Below the pieces are notes generated by a model. That model searched no databases and had not been told where the DNA came from. It saw only the letters and a program-made list of their open reading frames with translations. Both the position numbers and the translations under genes were made by a program. 64,000 bases of DNA, taken from Paracoccaceae bacterium (GTDB lineage: Bacteria > Pseudomonadota > Alphaproteobacteria > Rhodobacterales > Rhodobacteraceae). Below, in pieces: positions 1 through 10,896 of this stretch. The first letter of the stretch is position 1, and each line of letters starts with the position of its first letter. Location: assembly GCA_947371955.1 (NCBI GenBank), contig CANBRQ010000004.1, positions 1 to 64,000 of the forward strand, written 5' to 3'.

Positions 1-1904
1 AAAGCCACCAAGGCCACAATATCCTCGATGCAGGTCGGCTTCATGCGGCGCAGCGCGTCCATCATGCCGCTGCTTTCCACCTGAAACACCGCGACCGTCT
101 TGGCGCTGGCGTAAAGGTCATAGCTCGGCTTGTCATCCAGCGGGATCAGGTCGATGTCAAACGCAACCCCGCGCAGCTTCAGCAGTTCCAGACAGTTCTG
201 GATCACCGTCAGGGTCTTCAGGCCCAGAAAGTCAAACTTCACCAGCCCGGCCGCTTCCACCCATTTCATGTTGAACTGCGTGGCCGGCATATCCGAGCGC
301 GGGTCCTGATACAAAGGCACAAGTTCGTCCAGCGGCCTGTCGCCGATCACCACCCCGGCGGCATGGGTGCTGGCGTTGCGGTACAAACCCTCAATCTGCT
401 CGGCAAAGCCCAGCAAACGCGCCACCACCTCTTCCTTGGCCGCCTCCCGCAGCCGAGGCTCATCGGCCAGCGCCTTGGTGATGGAGACGGGTTTGACCCC
501 TTCCACCGGGATCATCTTCGACAGCCGGTCGACCTGCCCGTAGGACATCTGCAAGACCCGGCCCACGTCTCGCACGGCGGCTTTGGACAGCAAGGCGCCG
601 AAGGTGATGATCTGCGCCACCTTCTCGCGCCCGTATTTCTTCTGGACGTACTGGATCACCTCTTCCCGACGATCCATACAGAAGTCGATGTCGAAGTCGG
701 GCATCGAGACCCGCTCGGGGTTTAGGAACCGTTCGAACAGCAGGGCATAGCGCAACGGGTCCAGACCCGTGATCGTCAGCGCATAGGCCACCAAAGACCC
801 GGCACCCGAGCCGCGTCCCGGCCCCACAGGAATCCCTTGTTCCTTGGCCCATTTGATGAAATCGGCCACGATCAGGAAATAGCCCGGAAACCCCATCTTC
901 TCGATGATGTTCAACTCGAAGTCGAGCCGCGCCTGATACTCCTCCACCGGCACCGCATGGGGGATCACTGCCAACCGCGCCGCAAGACCTTCATTGGCCT
1001 GACGTCGCAACTCATTCACCTCGTCATCGGCGAACTTGGGCAGGATCGGCTTGCGCTTGTAGACCGCAAAAGCACAGCGCCTCGCAATCTCCACGGTGTT
1101 CGCCAATGCCTCCGGCAGGTCGGCAAACAGGGTCGCCATCTCGGCTTCCGACTTGAAATAATGCTGCGCGGTCAAGCGCCTGCGTGGCTGGCTCTGGTCG
1201 ACATAGGCGCCCTCGGCAATGCAGATCATCGCATCATGCGCCTGGTACATGTCAGCCTTGGGGAAATAGACGTCATTGGTGGCGACCAGCGGCAGGCCAA
1301 GGTCATAGGCCAGATCCACCATGACAGCTTCCGAGGCGGCCTCGCCCTCAGGCAAAGCTCCGCCCTCGCCCGGATGGCGCTGCAATTCGACATATAGCCG
1401 GTCCGGATAGGCCATGGACAACCGCTCCAGAAGCGCGCGCGCCTTGGGCAGATGTCCCGCCAGCACCGTGCGCCCCAAAGGCCCGCCCGCACCCCCGGTC
1501 AGGCAGATCAACCCCGCCGCATGCGCTTCCAGTTCAGCCAAAGTCACCTGTGGCAGCGCGCCCGCCTTGTCGATGTAAAGGCAGGAGTTCAGCTTCATCA
1601 GGTTGAGATACCCCGCCTCGTTCTGCGCCAGCAGAACAATCGGGGCAGCAGGCTTGACCTTCTCACCAGCCACGAATGCTTCATAAGCCACTGAAATTTG
1701 ACAGCCTACGATCGGCTGTACCCCCTCGCCCAAGGCGCTGACCGAAAACTCCAATGCCGCAAACATGTTGTTGGTGTCAGTCACGGCAACTGCGGGCATC
1801 TCCGCCGCCTTGGCCAGCTTGATCAGTTTCTTGACCGGAACCGCGCCCTCCAGCAGGGAATGTTCCGTGTGCACGCGCAGGTGAATGAATCGGGTTTGGG
1901 TCAT
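1..1904 (-). CDS. dnaE: DNA polymerase III subunit alpha, N-terminal part (runs off left edge)
   Basis: Minus-strand reading from ATG at 1904: [53 protein letters not shown]... (PHP domain) and ...[35 protein letters not shown]... (Pol III alpha catalytic motif). Open to the window edge, so missing from the ORF track. Confidence 0.96.
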   Translation of the reverse strand, partial: MTQTRFIHLRVHTEHSLLEGAVPVKKLIKLAKAAEMPAVAVTDTNNMFAALEFSVSALGEGVQPIVGCQISVAYEAFVAGEKVKPAAPIVLLAQNEAGYLNLMKLNSCLYIDKAGALPQVTLAELEAHAAGLICLTGGAGGPLGRTVLAGHLPKARALLERLSMAYPDRLYVELQRHPGEGGALPEGEAASEAVMVDLAYDLGLPLVATNDVYFPKADMYQAHDAMICIAEGAYVDQSQPRRRLTAQHYFKSEAEMATLFADLPEALANTVEIARRCAFAVYKRKPILPKFADDEVNELRRQANEGLAARLAVIPHAVPVEEYQARLDFELNIIEKMGFPGYFLIVADFIKWAKEQGIPVGPGRGSGAGSLVAYALTITGLDPLRYALLFERFLNPERVSMPDFDIDFCMDRREEVIQYVQKKYGREKVAQIITFGALLSKAAVRDVGRVLQMSYGQVDRLSKMIPVEGVKPVSITKALADEPRLREAAKEEVVARLLGFAEQIEGLYRNASTHAAGVVIGDRPLDELVPLYQDPRSDMPATQFNMKWVEAAGLVKFDFLGLKTLTVIQNCLELLKLRGVAFDIDLIPLDDKPSYDLYASAKTVAVFQVESSGMMDALRRMKPTCIEDIVALVA

Positions 1905-2174
1905 GCGCCGAACCTAGCCCCATCGCGTGCCCAAGGAAACGCCCTGCCGCCGCTCCCAAGAGTTTTCGCCGAAAATTCTCGCGCCCCGCAACCCGCGCGA
2001 AAGCGCCCGATTTCCCGCCATTCTTTCCCAAAGCCGGAAAGACCTTTCGACCATTTGCCAAAGGAAACACTGGACACCCGCCGCCTTGTCCCGTTCAATC
2101 GCCTCAAAGCCCCGCCCCTTTCCGCCGCATCGGGGGGCCCGGCGCAAGACCCACAGAACGCGGCAGGACAGATC

Positions 2175-3602
2175 ATGGCTCAGGTTGCGTTTCTTCTGAA
2201 CGGAACCCCCGTTCACCTATCGGACGTGAACCCCACCCAAACCCTGCTGGACTATCTGCGTGATACCGCAGGCCTCAAAGGCACCAAAGAGGGCTGCAAC
2301 GAGGGCGACTGCGGCGCCTGCACCGTCATGGTCCGCGACGAGACCGGGGCCAAGGCCCTGAATTCCTGCATCCTTTTCTTGCCACAACTCCACGGCAAAG
2401 CCGTCCGCACAGTCGAAGGTTTCAGCGGCCCGCAAGACGAACCCCACCCCGTGCAAACCGCGATGATCGCCCACCATGGCAGCCAATGCGGCTTCTGCAC
2501 CCCCGGCTTCATCGTCTCGATGGCCACAGCACACCTGAACGGCGACACGGACCACGACACCACCCTTGCCGGCAATCTCTGCCGCTGCACCGGCTACGCC
2601 CCGATCATCCGCGCAGCGCAAGCCGCCGTGGCCGAGCCCATCCCCGCGTGGCTCTCTTCCCCTTTCACATTTGCAGAAATATCCTCGGGGGATACCAAGG
2701 GGGCGGAAAGCCCCCATGGCGAGGGGGTTGGGGGGGCGAGCAGCCCCCCCATCTTCCGGCCCACCAACAGCGATGACCTCGCCGACTGGTATCTGCAGAA
2801 CCCGCAAGCCACCCTGATCGCCGGCGCCACCGATGTCGGCCTTTGGGTCACCAAGCAGCTGCGCCAACTCTCCCCGGTGGCCTTCCTGAACGGCATCACC
2901 GACCTGCAGCACATTGAACACCAGGGCGGCCAGTTCCACGTCGGCGCCGGTGTCACGATCGAGACCCTTCGCAAAGCCCTTGCCCCGCATCACCCTTCCT
3001 TCGCCGAGCTTCTGCGCCGCTACGCCTCAACCCAAGTCCGCAATGCCGCAACCATCGGTGGCAACATCGCCAATGGCTCGCCCATCGGTGACGGCCCGCC
3101 CCCACTGATCGCCATGGGCTGCACCCTGCACCTGCGTCGGGGCGACGAGATGCGCTCGATGCCGCTTGAGGATTTCTTCCTCGACTACCGTAAGCAAGAC
3201 CGCCGCCCGTCCGAATTCGTGGCCGGCCTCTCGATCCCGGACGCGGCCCCCGCCCTGCGCTGCTACAAGATCTCCAAGCGCTTCGATCAAGACATCTCTG
3301 CCGTTCTCGGCTGTTTCAACCTGACCATCGACGAGGGCACCGTCACCCAAGCCCGCATCGCCTTCGGCGGCATGGCTGGCATCCCCAAACGCGCCAGCGC
3401 TGTCGAAGCTGCCCTGACCGGTCAACCGTGGCGTGAGGCGACCATTACCGCCGCCCTTCCGGCCTTCGCGCAGGATTTCCAACCCCTGACCGACATGCGC
3501 GCCTCCGCAGCTTACCGCCTCATGACGGCGCAGAACCTGCTGACCCGTTACTTCCACGACCTGAACGGCGTCCCCGTCAACGTTTTGGAGGTTCAGCCAT
3601 GA
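2175..3602 (+). CDS. xdhA: Xanthine dehydrogenase small subunit (2Fe-2S + FAD domains)
   Basis: [30 protein letters not shown]...[14 protein letters not shown]...[12 protein letters not shown]...NLCRCTGY, then FAD-domain motifs ([15 protein letters not shown]). Start set at 2175, not the 1698 ORF start. ATGA overlap with xdhB. Confidence 0.95.
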   Translation: MAQVAFLLNGTPVHLSDVNPTQTLLDYLRDTAGLKGTKEGCNEGDCGACTVMVRDETGAKALNSCILFLPQLHGKAVRTVEGFSGPQDEPHPVQTAMIAHHGSQCGFCTPGFIVSMATAHLNGDTDHDTTLAGNLCRCTGYAPIIRAAQAAVAEPIPAWLSSPFTFAEISSGDTKGAESPHGEGVGGASSPPIFRPTNSDDLADWYLQNPQATLIAGATDVGLWVTKQLRQLSPVAFLNGITDLQHIEHQGGQFHVGAGVTIETLRKALAPHHPSFAELLRRYASTQVRNAATIGGNIANGSPIGDGPPPLIAMGCTLHLRRGDEMRSMPLEDFFLDYRKQDRRPSEFVAGLSIPDAAPALRCYKISKRFDQDISAVLGCFNLTIDEGTVTQARIAFGGMAGIPKRASAVEAALTGQPWREATITAALPAFAQDFQPLTDMRASAAYRLMTAQNLLTRYFHDLNGVPVNVLEVQP

Positions 3603-5878
3603 CCATCGGCGCCCCCCTCCCGCACGACTCCGCGCCGCTCCACGTCACGGGGCAGGCCCGTTATGTCGACGACGTGCCCCTGCCTGGCAACGCGCTCCAC
3701 CTCGCCTTCGGCCTCTCGACCCGCGCCCATGCCGAGATCACGGCCTTTGACCTTTCCGCCGTCCGCCGCGCGCCCGGCGTCGTCCTTGTCCTTGAGGCCT
3801 CTGACCTGCCCGACATGCCCGACCTTTCCCCCACCGTGCAGGACGAGCCCTTGCTGGCGCAGGGAAAAGTCCATTACGCCGGTCAGGCGATTTTCCTTGT
3901 CGTGGCCGAAACCCACCTGCAAGCCCGCAAGGCCGCCCGTCTGGCCAAGATCACCTACAACGACCTGCCCGCCCTCCTGACTGTCGAAGAGGCGCTCGCC
4001 GCCAATTCCCGCTTCGAACAGGGTCCCATCCTTTGGACACGCGGCGATGTCGCCATGATGTCCACCGCCCATACCGTCATCGAAGGCGAGTTCGAAGTCG
4101 GCGGGCAGGAACACTTCTACCTCGAAGGCCAGATCGCTGCCGCCATCCCGCAGGAGGATGGCATGCACATCATCTCCTCCACCCAGCATCCCACGGAAAT
4201 CCAACACAAAGTCGCCCATGCCCTGCACCTGCCGATGTCCGCCGTGCGGGTGGAAATGCGCCGGATGGGCGGCGGTTTTGGCGGCAAGGAAAGCCAAGGC
4301 AACGCCCTTGCTGTCGCCTGCGCCTTGGCCGCCCATGCCACCGGCAAGCCCTGCAAGATGCGCTATGACCGCGACGATGACATGATCATCACCGGCAAGC
4401 GCCACGACCTGAAGATCCGCTACAAGGCCGGCGCCGACGCGGAAGGCCGCCTGATCGCCGTCGATTTCCAGCACCTCATCCGCTGCGGGTGGAGTCAGGA
4501 CCTGTCGCTCGCCGTCGCAGACCGCGCCATGTTGCATGCCGACAACTGCTACTGGATCCCCAACATCCGTATCGAAAGCCACCGGCTGAAGACCAACACC
4601 TGCTCCGCCACCGCTTATCGCGGCTTTGGCGGCCCGCAAGGCATCATCGGCATCGAGCGGGTCATCGACCATCTGGCCCATACCCTATACCTCGACCCGG
4701 TCGAGGTCATGCACCGCAACCTCTATGCACCCATGGGAGCCCCGCCACAAACCACGCCCTATGGCATGGAGGTCGAGGATTCCATCACCGACAAGATACT
4801 GAATACAGTCATCAAATCCTCAGACTACCACGCCCGCAAGGCGCAGATCGAGGCCTTCAATACCTCCTCGCCCATCCTGAAGAAGGGCATCGGCGTCACC
4901 CCTGTAAAGTTCGGCATATCTTTCACCCTGACCTTCCTCAATCAGGCCGGCGCACTCGTCCATGTCTATCAGGACGGCTCCGTCATCGTGAACCATGGCG
5001 GGACAGAGATGGGTCAAGGGCTGAACCAGAAGGTCGCCCAGGTCACAGCGGCGGTCTTCGGCCTGACCGCAGCGCAGGTCAAGATCACTGCCGCAGACAC
5101 CGCCAAAGTGCCCAACACCTCGGCCACCGCCGCGAGTTCCGGCAGCGATCTCAACGGCAAGGCCGCCGAAAACGCCGCTCTGACGATCCGCGACCGCATC
5201 GCCGCCTTCATCGCCGAAAAGCATCAGGTCCAGCCGGAAACCGTCCGCTTCAAGGACGGCATGATCCGGGTCGGGGGTGAGAGTTACGACTTCGCCCGCG
5301 TGGTGAACTGGGTCTATCAGGCGCGGATTTCCCTTTCCTCAACAGGGTTTTATGCCACCCCGAAGATCAACTGGGACCGTATCCGGGGCCAGGGCCGCCC
5401 CTTCCTTTACTTCGCTTACGGCGCCGCAGTAACCGAGGTGGTGATCGACACCTTGACCGGCGAAAACCGCATCCTGCGCGCCGATATCCTGCACGATTGC
5501 GGCAACTCGCTGAACCCCGCGCTCGACATTGGTCAGGTCGAGGGCGCCTATGTGCAGGGTGCGGGTTGGCTGACGACTGAGGAACTGGTCTGGGACGCCA
5601 AGGGCACCTTAACCACCCACGCCCCCTCGACTTACAAGATCCCCGCTGTCTCGGACCGCCCGACGGTCTTCAACGTTGCGCTCTGGACCGATCCCAACAG
5701 GGAAGACACGGTCGGCAAATCCAAGGCGGTGGGAGAGCCGCCCTTCAACTTGGGCATGTCGGCCTTCTTCGCCCTGTCGCATGCCGTGGCCTCTTGCGGA
5801 GAAGCGTACCCCGCCTTGAACGCCCCCGCGACGGCCGAACGGGTGCTGATGGCCGTGACCCGGGTCCGGCATGTTTGA
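3599..5878 (+). CDS. xdhB: Xanthine dehydrogenase molybdopterin-binding subunit
   Basis: [67 protein letters not shown]; directly follows xdhA. Confidence 0.95.
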   Translation: MTIGAPLPHDSAPLHVTGQARYVDDVPLPGNALHLAFGLSTRAHAEITAFDLSAVRRAPGVVLVLEASDLPDMPDLSPTVQDEPLLAQGKVHYAGQAIFLVVAETHLQARKAARLAKITYNDLPALLTVEEALAANSRFEQGPILWTRGDVAMMSTAHTVIEGEFEVGGQEHFYLEGQIAAAIPQEDGMHIISSTQHPTEIQHKVAHALHLPMSAVRVEMRRMGGGFGGKESQGNALAVACALAAHATGKPCKMRYDRDDDMIITGKRHDLKIRYKAGADAEGRLIAVDFQHLIRCGWSQDLSLAVADRAMLHADNCYWIPNIRIESHRLKTNTCSATAYRGFGGPQGIIGIERVIDHLAHTLYLDPVEVMHRNLYAPMGAPPQTTPYGMEVEDSITDKILNTVIKSSDYHARKAQIEAFNTSSPILKKGIGVTPVKFGISFTLTFLNQAGALVHVYQDGSVIVNHGGTEMGQGLNQKVAQVTAAVFGLTAAQVKITAADTAKVPNTSATAASSGSDLNGKAAENAALTIRDRIAAFIAEKHQVQPETVRFKDGMIRVGGESYDFARVVNWVYQARISLSSTGFYATPKINWDRIRGQGRPFLYFAYGAAVTEVVIDTLTGENRILRADILHDCGNSLNPALDIGQVEGAYVQGAGWLTTEELVWDAKGTLTTHAPSTYKIPAVSDRPTVFNVALWTDPNREDTVGKSKAVGEPPFNLGMSAFFALSHAVASCGEAYPALNAPATAERVLMAVTRVRHV

Positions 5879-6791
5879 CCTGACCACTCTGACGCAAGCC
5901 GTTCGCGCCCATGGACGCGTGGCGCGCGTGGTGATCGCTGGCCATGACGGCTCCGCCCCACGAGAGACGGGGGCGGCGATGCTGGTCTGGGCCATGGGCC
6001 AGGCCGGCACGATCGGTGGCGGCGCGCTGGAGCATCAGGCGACATTGGCCGCCCGTGCACAGACGGAAAGGGCGACGGTGGCGCGCATCCCGCTTGGCCC
6101 CGCCCTGGGCCAGTGCTGCGGCGGTGCAGTGACGCTGGTGACAGAGGTTTTCACCGAGGCGACCTTGCCCGAAGGCCCCGTCGTGGCCCGCAGTCTGGAC
6201 GGATCGCCCCTGCCGCTGGCGGTGAAGCGCCTGCTGGCAAGCGCCAGAAATCAGGGTACAATCCCGCAGTTGGAGCTTATCCAGGGCTGGCTGATCGAGC
6301 CTGTCTCCAGCCCCACGCGCCACCTCTGGCTCTGGGGTGCGGGCCATGTTGGCCGGGCAATAGCATCGGTCATGGCCCCCCTGCCGGATGTGCAGATTAC
6401 ATGGGTCGACATCGCCCCCGACCGTTTCCCCGACAGGGTGCCGGACAGCGTCACCATGCTTCCTGCCGCCGCCCCCGAAGCCGCCGTGACCCTTTCCCCT
6501 TCGGATGCGGAGCATCTGATCCTTACATTTTCCCACCAACTCGACCTCGAACTCTGCCACAGACTGCTGATCCATGGCTTTTCCCGATGTGGCCTGATCG
6601 GAAGCGCTACGAAATGGGCGCGGTTCCGCAGCCGTCTGTCGGCCCTTGGCCATAATGCGGCGGAGATTGGCCGGATCACCTGCCCGATTGGCGATCCGAC
6701 GCTTGGCAAGCATCCGCAAGCCATTGCCCTTGGCGTGGCCACCGGCTTTCTGCGCCAATCCCAACCCGTTCTGCGGCGTCACATCCTGTGA
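5871..6791 (+). CDS. xdhC: Xanthine dehydrogenase accessory protein XdhC
   Basis: GSAPRETGAAMLVW, GTIGGGALEHQ, GPALGQCCGG, LWGAGHVGRAIA; overlaps xdhB stop. Confidence 0.92.
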   Translation: MFDLTTLTQAVRAHGRVARVVIAGHDGSAPRETGAAMLVWAMGQAGTIGGGALEHQATLAARAQTERATVARIPLGPALGQCCGGAVTLVTEVFTEATLPEGPVVARSLDGSPLPLAVKRLLASARNQGTIPQLELIQGWLIEPVSSPTRHLWLWGAGHVGRAIASVMAPLPDVQITWVDIAPDRFPDRVPDSVTMLPAAAPEAAVTLSPSDAEHLILTFSHQLDLELCHRLLIHGFSRCGLIGSATKWARFRSRLSALGHNAAEIGRITCPIGDPTLGKHPQAIALGVATGFLRQSQPVLRRHIL

Positions 6792-6799
6792 CGGCAAAG

Positions 6800-6826
6800 T
6801 AGGGTGGGGTTTAACCCCACCCTACG
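6800..6826. repeat. Perfect inverted repeat gtagggtggggtttaaccccaccctac; possible terminator or REP-type element
   Basis: Palindrome read directly, just downstream of xdhC. Confidence 0.6.
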
Positions 6827-6926
6827 GGGCACCGGGATCTGACGCAGCAATATCAACCGCTTACCGGAATTCCGGCCTTGACGGGCCCGCGCCACCACCC
6901 CTAACTTCCCCGAAAAGGAGCCCGCC

Positions 6927-8216
6927 ATGTTCGACCTGATCCTGCGCCAAGCCAACTTGCCCGACGGTCGTAAAGGCCTCGACATCGCCATTTCCGGCAG
7001 CAAGATCAGTGAGATCGCGCCCAGGATCGAGGCCCGTGCCCGCGAAGAGATTGACGCCACTGACCGTCTGGTTACCCCGCCCTTCATCGACCCGCACTTT
7101 CACATGGACGCCACACTTTCGCTTGGCCTGCCAAGGATGAACCGCTCGGGCACCTTGCTGGAGGGCATTGCCTTGTGGGGCGAACTGCGGCCGACACTAA
7201 CTGTTGATGCCTTGGTGTCCCGCGCGTTGAAATACTGCGATCTTGCGGTGACACAGGGGCTGCTGGCCGTGCGCACCCATGTCGACACCTCTGACCCGCG
7301 TCTGGTGACGGTGGAGGCGATGCTGGAGGTCAAGCGGCTGGTGGCCCCCTACCTTGACCTGCAACTGGTCGCCTTCCCGCAGGATGGCTATTACCGTGCC
7401 AAGGATGGTGTGTCGTCCCTCAACCGGGCACTGGATATGGGGGTCGACATCGTTGGCGGCATCCCGCATTTCGAGCGGACGATGGACGAAGGACGGGCTT
7501 CGGTCGAGGCTTTGTGCCGCATTGCGGCGGATCGCGGGCTGCCGGTGGACATGCATTGCGATGAGACGGATGACCCCCTGTCGCGGCATGTGGAGACTTT
7601 GGCCGCCGAGACGGTACGGTTTGGGTTGCAGGGCCGCGTGGCGGGGTCGCATCTGACCTCGATGCACTCGATGGACAATTATTACGTCTCGAAGCTGATC
7701 CCCTTGATGGCGGAAGCACAGATGAGTGTGATCCCTAACCCATTGATAAACATCATGCTTCAGGGGCGGCATGATGCTTACCCCAAGCGGCGGGGGATGA
7801 CGCGGGTGCGCGAATTGATGGCGGCGGGGCTGAATGTCTCTTTCGGGCATGATTGCGTGATGGACCCTTGGTATTCCATGGGATCAGGCGACATGCTGGA
7901 GGTCGGGCATATGGCGATCCATGTGGCGCAGATGGCGTCACTGGACGAGAAAGCCGCGATCTTTCAAGCGCTTACGGTGAATTCGGCCAAGACGATGGGG
8001 CTGGAGGGCTATGGGCTGGAGGTGGGCTGCAACGCCGATCTGGTCCTTCTGCAGGCCCGTGACCCGGCCGAGGCCTTGCGGTTGAAGGCGGTCAAGCTGG
8101 CGGTGATCCGGCGCGGCCGCGTCATCGCCCGCACTCCGGCGCGGGTGGGGCAGTTGTTTCTGGACGGAAGACCGGAAGCGGTGGATGCCTCGCAGGGCTT
8201 CGCGCCGGACTACTAA
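6927..8216 (+). CDS. Cytosine deaminase-like amidohydrolase (CodA family)
   Basis: VTPPFIDPHFHMDATLSLG, DMHCDETDDPLSRHVETLA, GSHLTSMHSMDNYYVSKLIPLMAEA, GHDCVMDPWYSMGSGDMLEVGHM. Confidence 0.85.
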   Translation: MFDLILRQANLPDGRKGLDIAISGSKISEIAPRIEARAREEIDATDRLVTPPFIDPHFHMDATLSLGLPRMNRSGTLLEGIALWGELRPTLTVDALVSRALKYCDLAVTQGLLAVRTHVDTSDPRLVTVEAMLEVKRLVAPYLDLQLVAFPQDGYYRAKDGVSSLNRALDMGVDIVGGIPHFERTMDEGRASVEALCRIAADRGLPVDMHCDETDDPLSRHVETLAAETVRFGLQGRVAGSHLTSMHSMDNYYVSKLIPLMAEAQMSVIPNPLINIMLQGRHDAYPKRRGMTRVRELMAAGLNVSFGHDCVMDPWYSMGSGDMLEVGHMAIHVAQMASLDEKAAIFQALTVNSAKTMGLEGYGLEVGCNADLVLLQARDPAEALRLKAVKLAVIRRGRVIARTPARVGQLFLDGRPEAVDASQGFAPDY

Positions 8217-8460
8217 GGGCTTGCGGGCGCTGGATTAATCCTTGGGTTTGGGGCGAAAGTGGTGGTCTTGCTTGCTTCTTCTTTCTGTCTTCCTTCCGTC
8301 TCTACGCGCTGGGCGGGAAGGTGGCGTTAACCATGATTTGGCGACTCAAAAGTGGCGCGGCCACGGCTTGCGCGAAGAACGGCGGGCAAGGGGTTGATTG
8401 GGAACACAAAAGAGGTGTGACGGGTGGGCGAACTTCCGGCACAGGGCCGTGACGGGGGAG

Positions 8461-8489
8461 CCCAAGAATTTTCGGCGAAAATTCTTGGG
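8461..8489. repeat. 29-bp near-perfect palindrome cccaagaattttcggcgaaaattcttggg between convergent genes
   Basis: Read directly; a related copy lies at 1954-1982 (cccaagagttttcgccgaaaattctcgcg). Confidence 0.75.
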
Positions 8490-8496
8490 TGCGGGG

Positions 8497-8970
8497 TCAG
8501 CCCCAGGCGCCCTCGTGGACGGCGGCGGCTTCGGCTTCCAGCATGGGGCCGATGACCTCCACCTGGCGTTGGCCGGCTTCGAAGACCACGTGACAGGGCA
8601 GGTCGAGGGTGGGGTTTTCGGGGTGGTCGCCGGTGATTTTCTTGAGGTCTTTCTCGGTCAGCCCGAAAACCACGCGCTTCAGGCCGGTCCAGTAGATGGC
8701 GCCGGCGCACATGGCACAGGGTTCGGCGGAGGTGTAGATGGTGCACTCGGCCAGCAGGGCTTTCGGCAGAGTGGTGGAGGCGCGGGTCATCAGGACGCGC
8801 TCGGCGTGGCCGGTCATGTCGTGGTCGGGCATATAGGCGTTGTGCTGGGTCATCAGGACTTCGCCATCCGGACCGACGAGGATGCAGGCGAAGGGGTGGT
8901 TGCCAGCTTCGCGCGCTTTGCGGCTTTCCGCGATGGCACGGCGGAGGAGGGCTTCGTGGTCTAGGGGCAT
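8497..8970 (-). CDS. Nucleoside/guanine deaminase (CMP/dCMP deaminase fold)
   Basis: MPLDHEALLRRAIAESRKAREAGNHPFACILVGPDGEVL...TGHAERVLM...TSAEPCAMCAGAIYWTGLKRVVFG: zinc deaminase HAE / PCxxC motifs. Start set at 8970. Confidence 0.88.
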   Translation of the reverse strand: MPLDHEALLRRAIAESRKAREAGNHPFACILVGPDGEVLMTQHNAYMPDHDMTGHAERVLMTRASTTLPKALLAECTIYTSAEPCAMCAGAIYWTGLKRVVFGLTEKDLKKITGDHPENPTLDLPCHVVFEAGQRQVEVIGPMLEAEAAAVHEGAWG

Positions 8971-9342
8971 GACAGGCTCCAGGGCTGGGTTTGAGCCAGA
9001 GTTGCCGGGAATGGGGCGACTGGCAAGGCTGCACCGCTTGGCGTTTTGCCTGAAGGGCGGGCAGATGCCTTGATCTTGGGCAAACCGGGCCTGTGGCCCA
9101 AGGGAATCCCTTGTTTCGGGCCAAGGTTCCGGTCTAGCCTTTGTCTTGGAAAACGGCCGCAGCAGATGGCCGGAACCGGGAAACTGGGGGTCGATTTTGG
9201 GGATTTCGCGGCTTTGCGGCGCGCAAACCGGGGGCATGTCATGCTTCGCCGGGGGTTTGTGTCAGTTTTTTGAAGCTGCTTCAAACTCTGGCGACATATA
9301 CAAGGCAGGGGCGCAAGGTCATCACTTCTGCTGGCCGCAAAG

Positions 9343-10896
9343 ATGAACGGAGCGCCGATGTCCGCCACTTCTGAAACCGCTCGCCTGCAGCTGACGGGGA
9401 TCACCAAGCGCTTTCCGGGCGTGCTGGCGAATGACCATGTTGGGTTCTCGGTCCGGCCGGGGGAAATCCATGCGCTGCTGGGGGAAAATGGCGCGGGCAA
9501 GTCGACGCTGGTGAAGATGATCTATGGGATCATGCAGCCGGATGAGGGCGAAATCCGCTGGAACGGGCAGCGGATCACGGTGGCCAATCCGAAGGCGGCC
9601 CGGAAGCTTGGGATTGGGATGGTGTTTCAGCATTTCTCGCTCTTTGAGGCGATGACGGTGCTGGAGAATATCGCGCTTGGGATGGATGCGAAGATTCCGC
9701 AGCGGGAGTTGGAGGGGCGCATTACGGCGGTGATGAGCCAGTATGGGCTGAAGCTGGAGCCGCAGCGGATTGTGTCCACGCTTTCGGTGGGGGAGCGGCA
9801 GCGGATCGAGATTGTGCGGGCGTTGTTGTTGAACCCCAGCTTGTTGATCATGGACGAGCCGACGAGCGTCTTGACGCCGCAGGAGGTGGAGCAGTTGTTC
9901 GTTGTCTTGCGCAAGCTGGCGGCGGAGGGGTGTTCGATCCTGTATATCTCTCATAAACTGCATGAGATCAAAGCGCTGTGCGATACGGCGACGATTTTGC
10001 GCGGCGGCAAGCTGGTGGATACCTGTGATCCGAAGGTGGAAACCAGCCGGTCGATGGCCGAGAAGATGATCGGCGGGAGTTTGAAGGATATCCAGCGCGG
10101 CGCCTCGCGCGGGTTCGGGGCGGAGAAGTTGAAGGTTCAGAGCCTGAGCCTTGCGGCGGACGGGCCGTTTGGGACGGCTTTGAAGGATATTTCCTTCACC
10201 GTGCGGGCGGGGGAGATTTTCGGGATCGCAGGTGTGGCGGGCAATGGGCAGAATGCGCTCTTGCTGGCCTTGTCGGGCGAGGAGCCCAATCTGGACCATG
10301 CTTCCGTGACGGTGGATGGCGTTCAGGTCGGGCAGATGCATGCGCGGGCGCGGCGGGGGCAAGGTGTCGCCTCGGTCCCCGAGGAGCGGAACGGGCATGC
10401 GGCGGTGCCGATCTTTTCCTTGGCCGATAATGCGATTTTGACGGCGCGGGACCGGTTGGGGATGGTGCGGGCGGGGTTGATTGATCCGAAGGCGGCGCGG
10501 ACCTATGCCGGCGAGGTGATCGAGGCTTTTGCGGTGAAGGCCACCGGGCCGGGAGCTATGGCCGAAAGCCTGTCGGGCGGGAATTTGCAGAAGTACATCA
10601 TGGGGCGGGAGATCTTGCAGAAGCCTTCCGTGCTGGTGGTGAGCCAGCCGACATGGGGTGTGGATGCGGGGGCGGCGGCGGCGATCCATCAGGCGCTGGT
10701 CGATCTGGCGGCGACCGGGTCGGCGATTGTGGTGATTTCGCAGGATCTGGATGAACTCTTGTCGCTGTGTGACACGCTGGCGGTGATCAATGGCGGGCGG
10801 TTGTCCAAGCCGATGAAGGTCTCAGAGGCGAAGATTGACGAGATTGGCCTGTTGATGGGCGGCATTCACGGAGAGGAGCCGGCCCATGCGCATTAA
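9343..10896 (+). CDS. ABC transporter ATP-binding protein (nucleoside/purine, BMP family, duplicated ATPase)
   Basis: GENGAGKSTLVKMIYGIMQPDEGEI Walker A, LSVGERQRIEIVRALL signature, LIMDEPTSVLTP Walker B; second half LSGGNLQKYIMGREI. Start may be 9358. Confidence 0.9.
   Translation: MNGAPMSATSETARLQLTGITKRFPGVLANDHVGFSVRPGEIHALLGENGAGKSTLVKMIYGIMQPDEGEIRWNGQRITVANPKAARKLGIGMVFQHFSLFEAMTVLENIALGMDAKIPQRELEGRITAVMSQYGLKLEPQRIVSTLSVGERQRIEIVRALLLNPSLLIMDEPTSVLTPQEVEQLFVVLRKLAAEGCSILYISHKLHEIKALCDTATILRGGKLVDTCDPKVETSRSMAEKMIGGSLKDIQRGASRGFGAEKLKVQSLSLAADGPFGTALKDISFTVRAGEIFGIAGVAGNGQNALLLALSGEEPNLDHASVTVDGVQVGQMHARARRGQGVASVPEERNGHAAVPIFSLADNAILTARDRLGMVRAGLIDPKAARTYAGEVIEAFAVKATGPGAMAESLSGGNLQKYIMGREILQKPSVLVVSQPTWGVDAGAAAAIHQALVDLAATGSAIVVISQDLDELLSLCDTLAVINGGRLSKPMKVSEAKIDEIGLLMGGIHGEEPAHAH

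Noticed and set aside
1698-2174. N-terminal 159-aa extension of the xdhA ORF
   Set aside because: Overlaps dnaE antisense; [10 protein letters not shown] at 2175 is the normal start of the 2Fe-2S domain.
3593-4681. Long minus-strand ORF opposite xdhB
   Set aside because: High-GC shadow frame with low-complexity Gly/Asp content and no recognisable domain; the plus strand clearly encodes XdhB.
9322-10689. 455-aa minus ORF opposite the ABC ATPase
   Set aside because: Arg/His/Pro-rich antisense shadow of a well-supported CDS.
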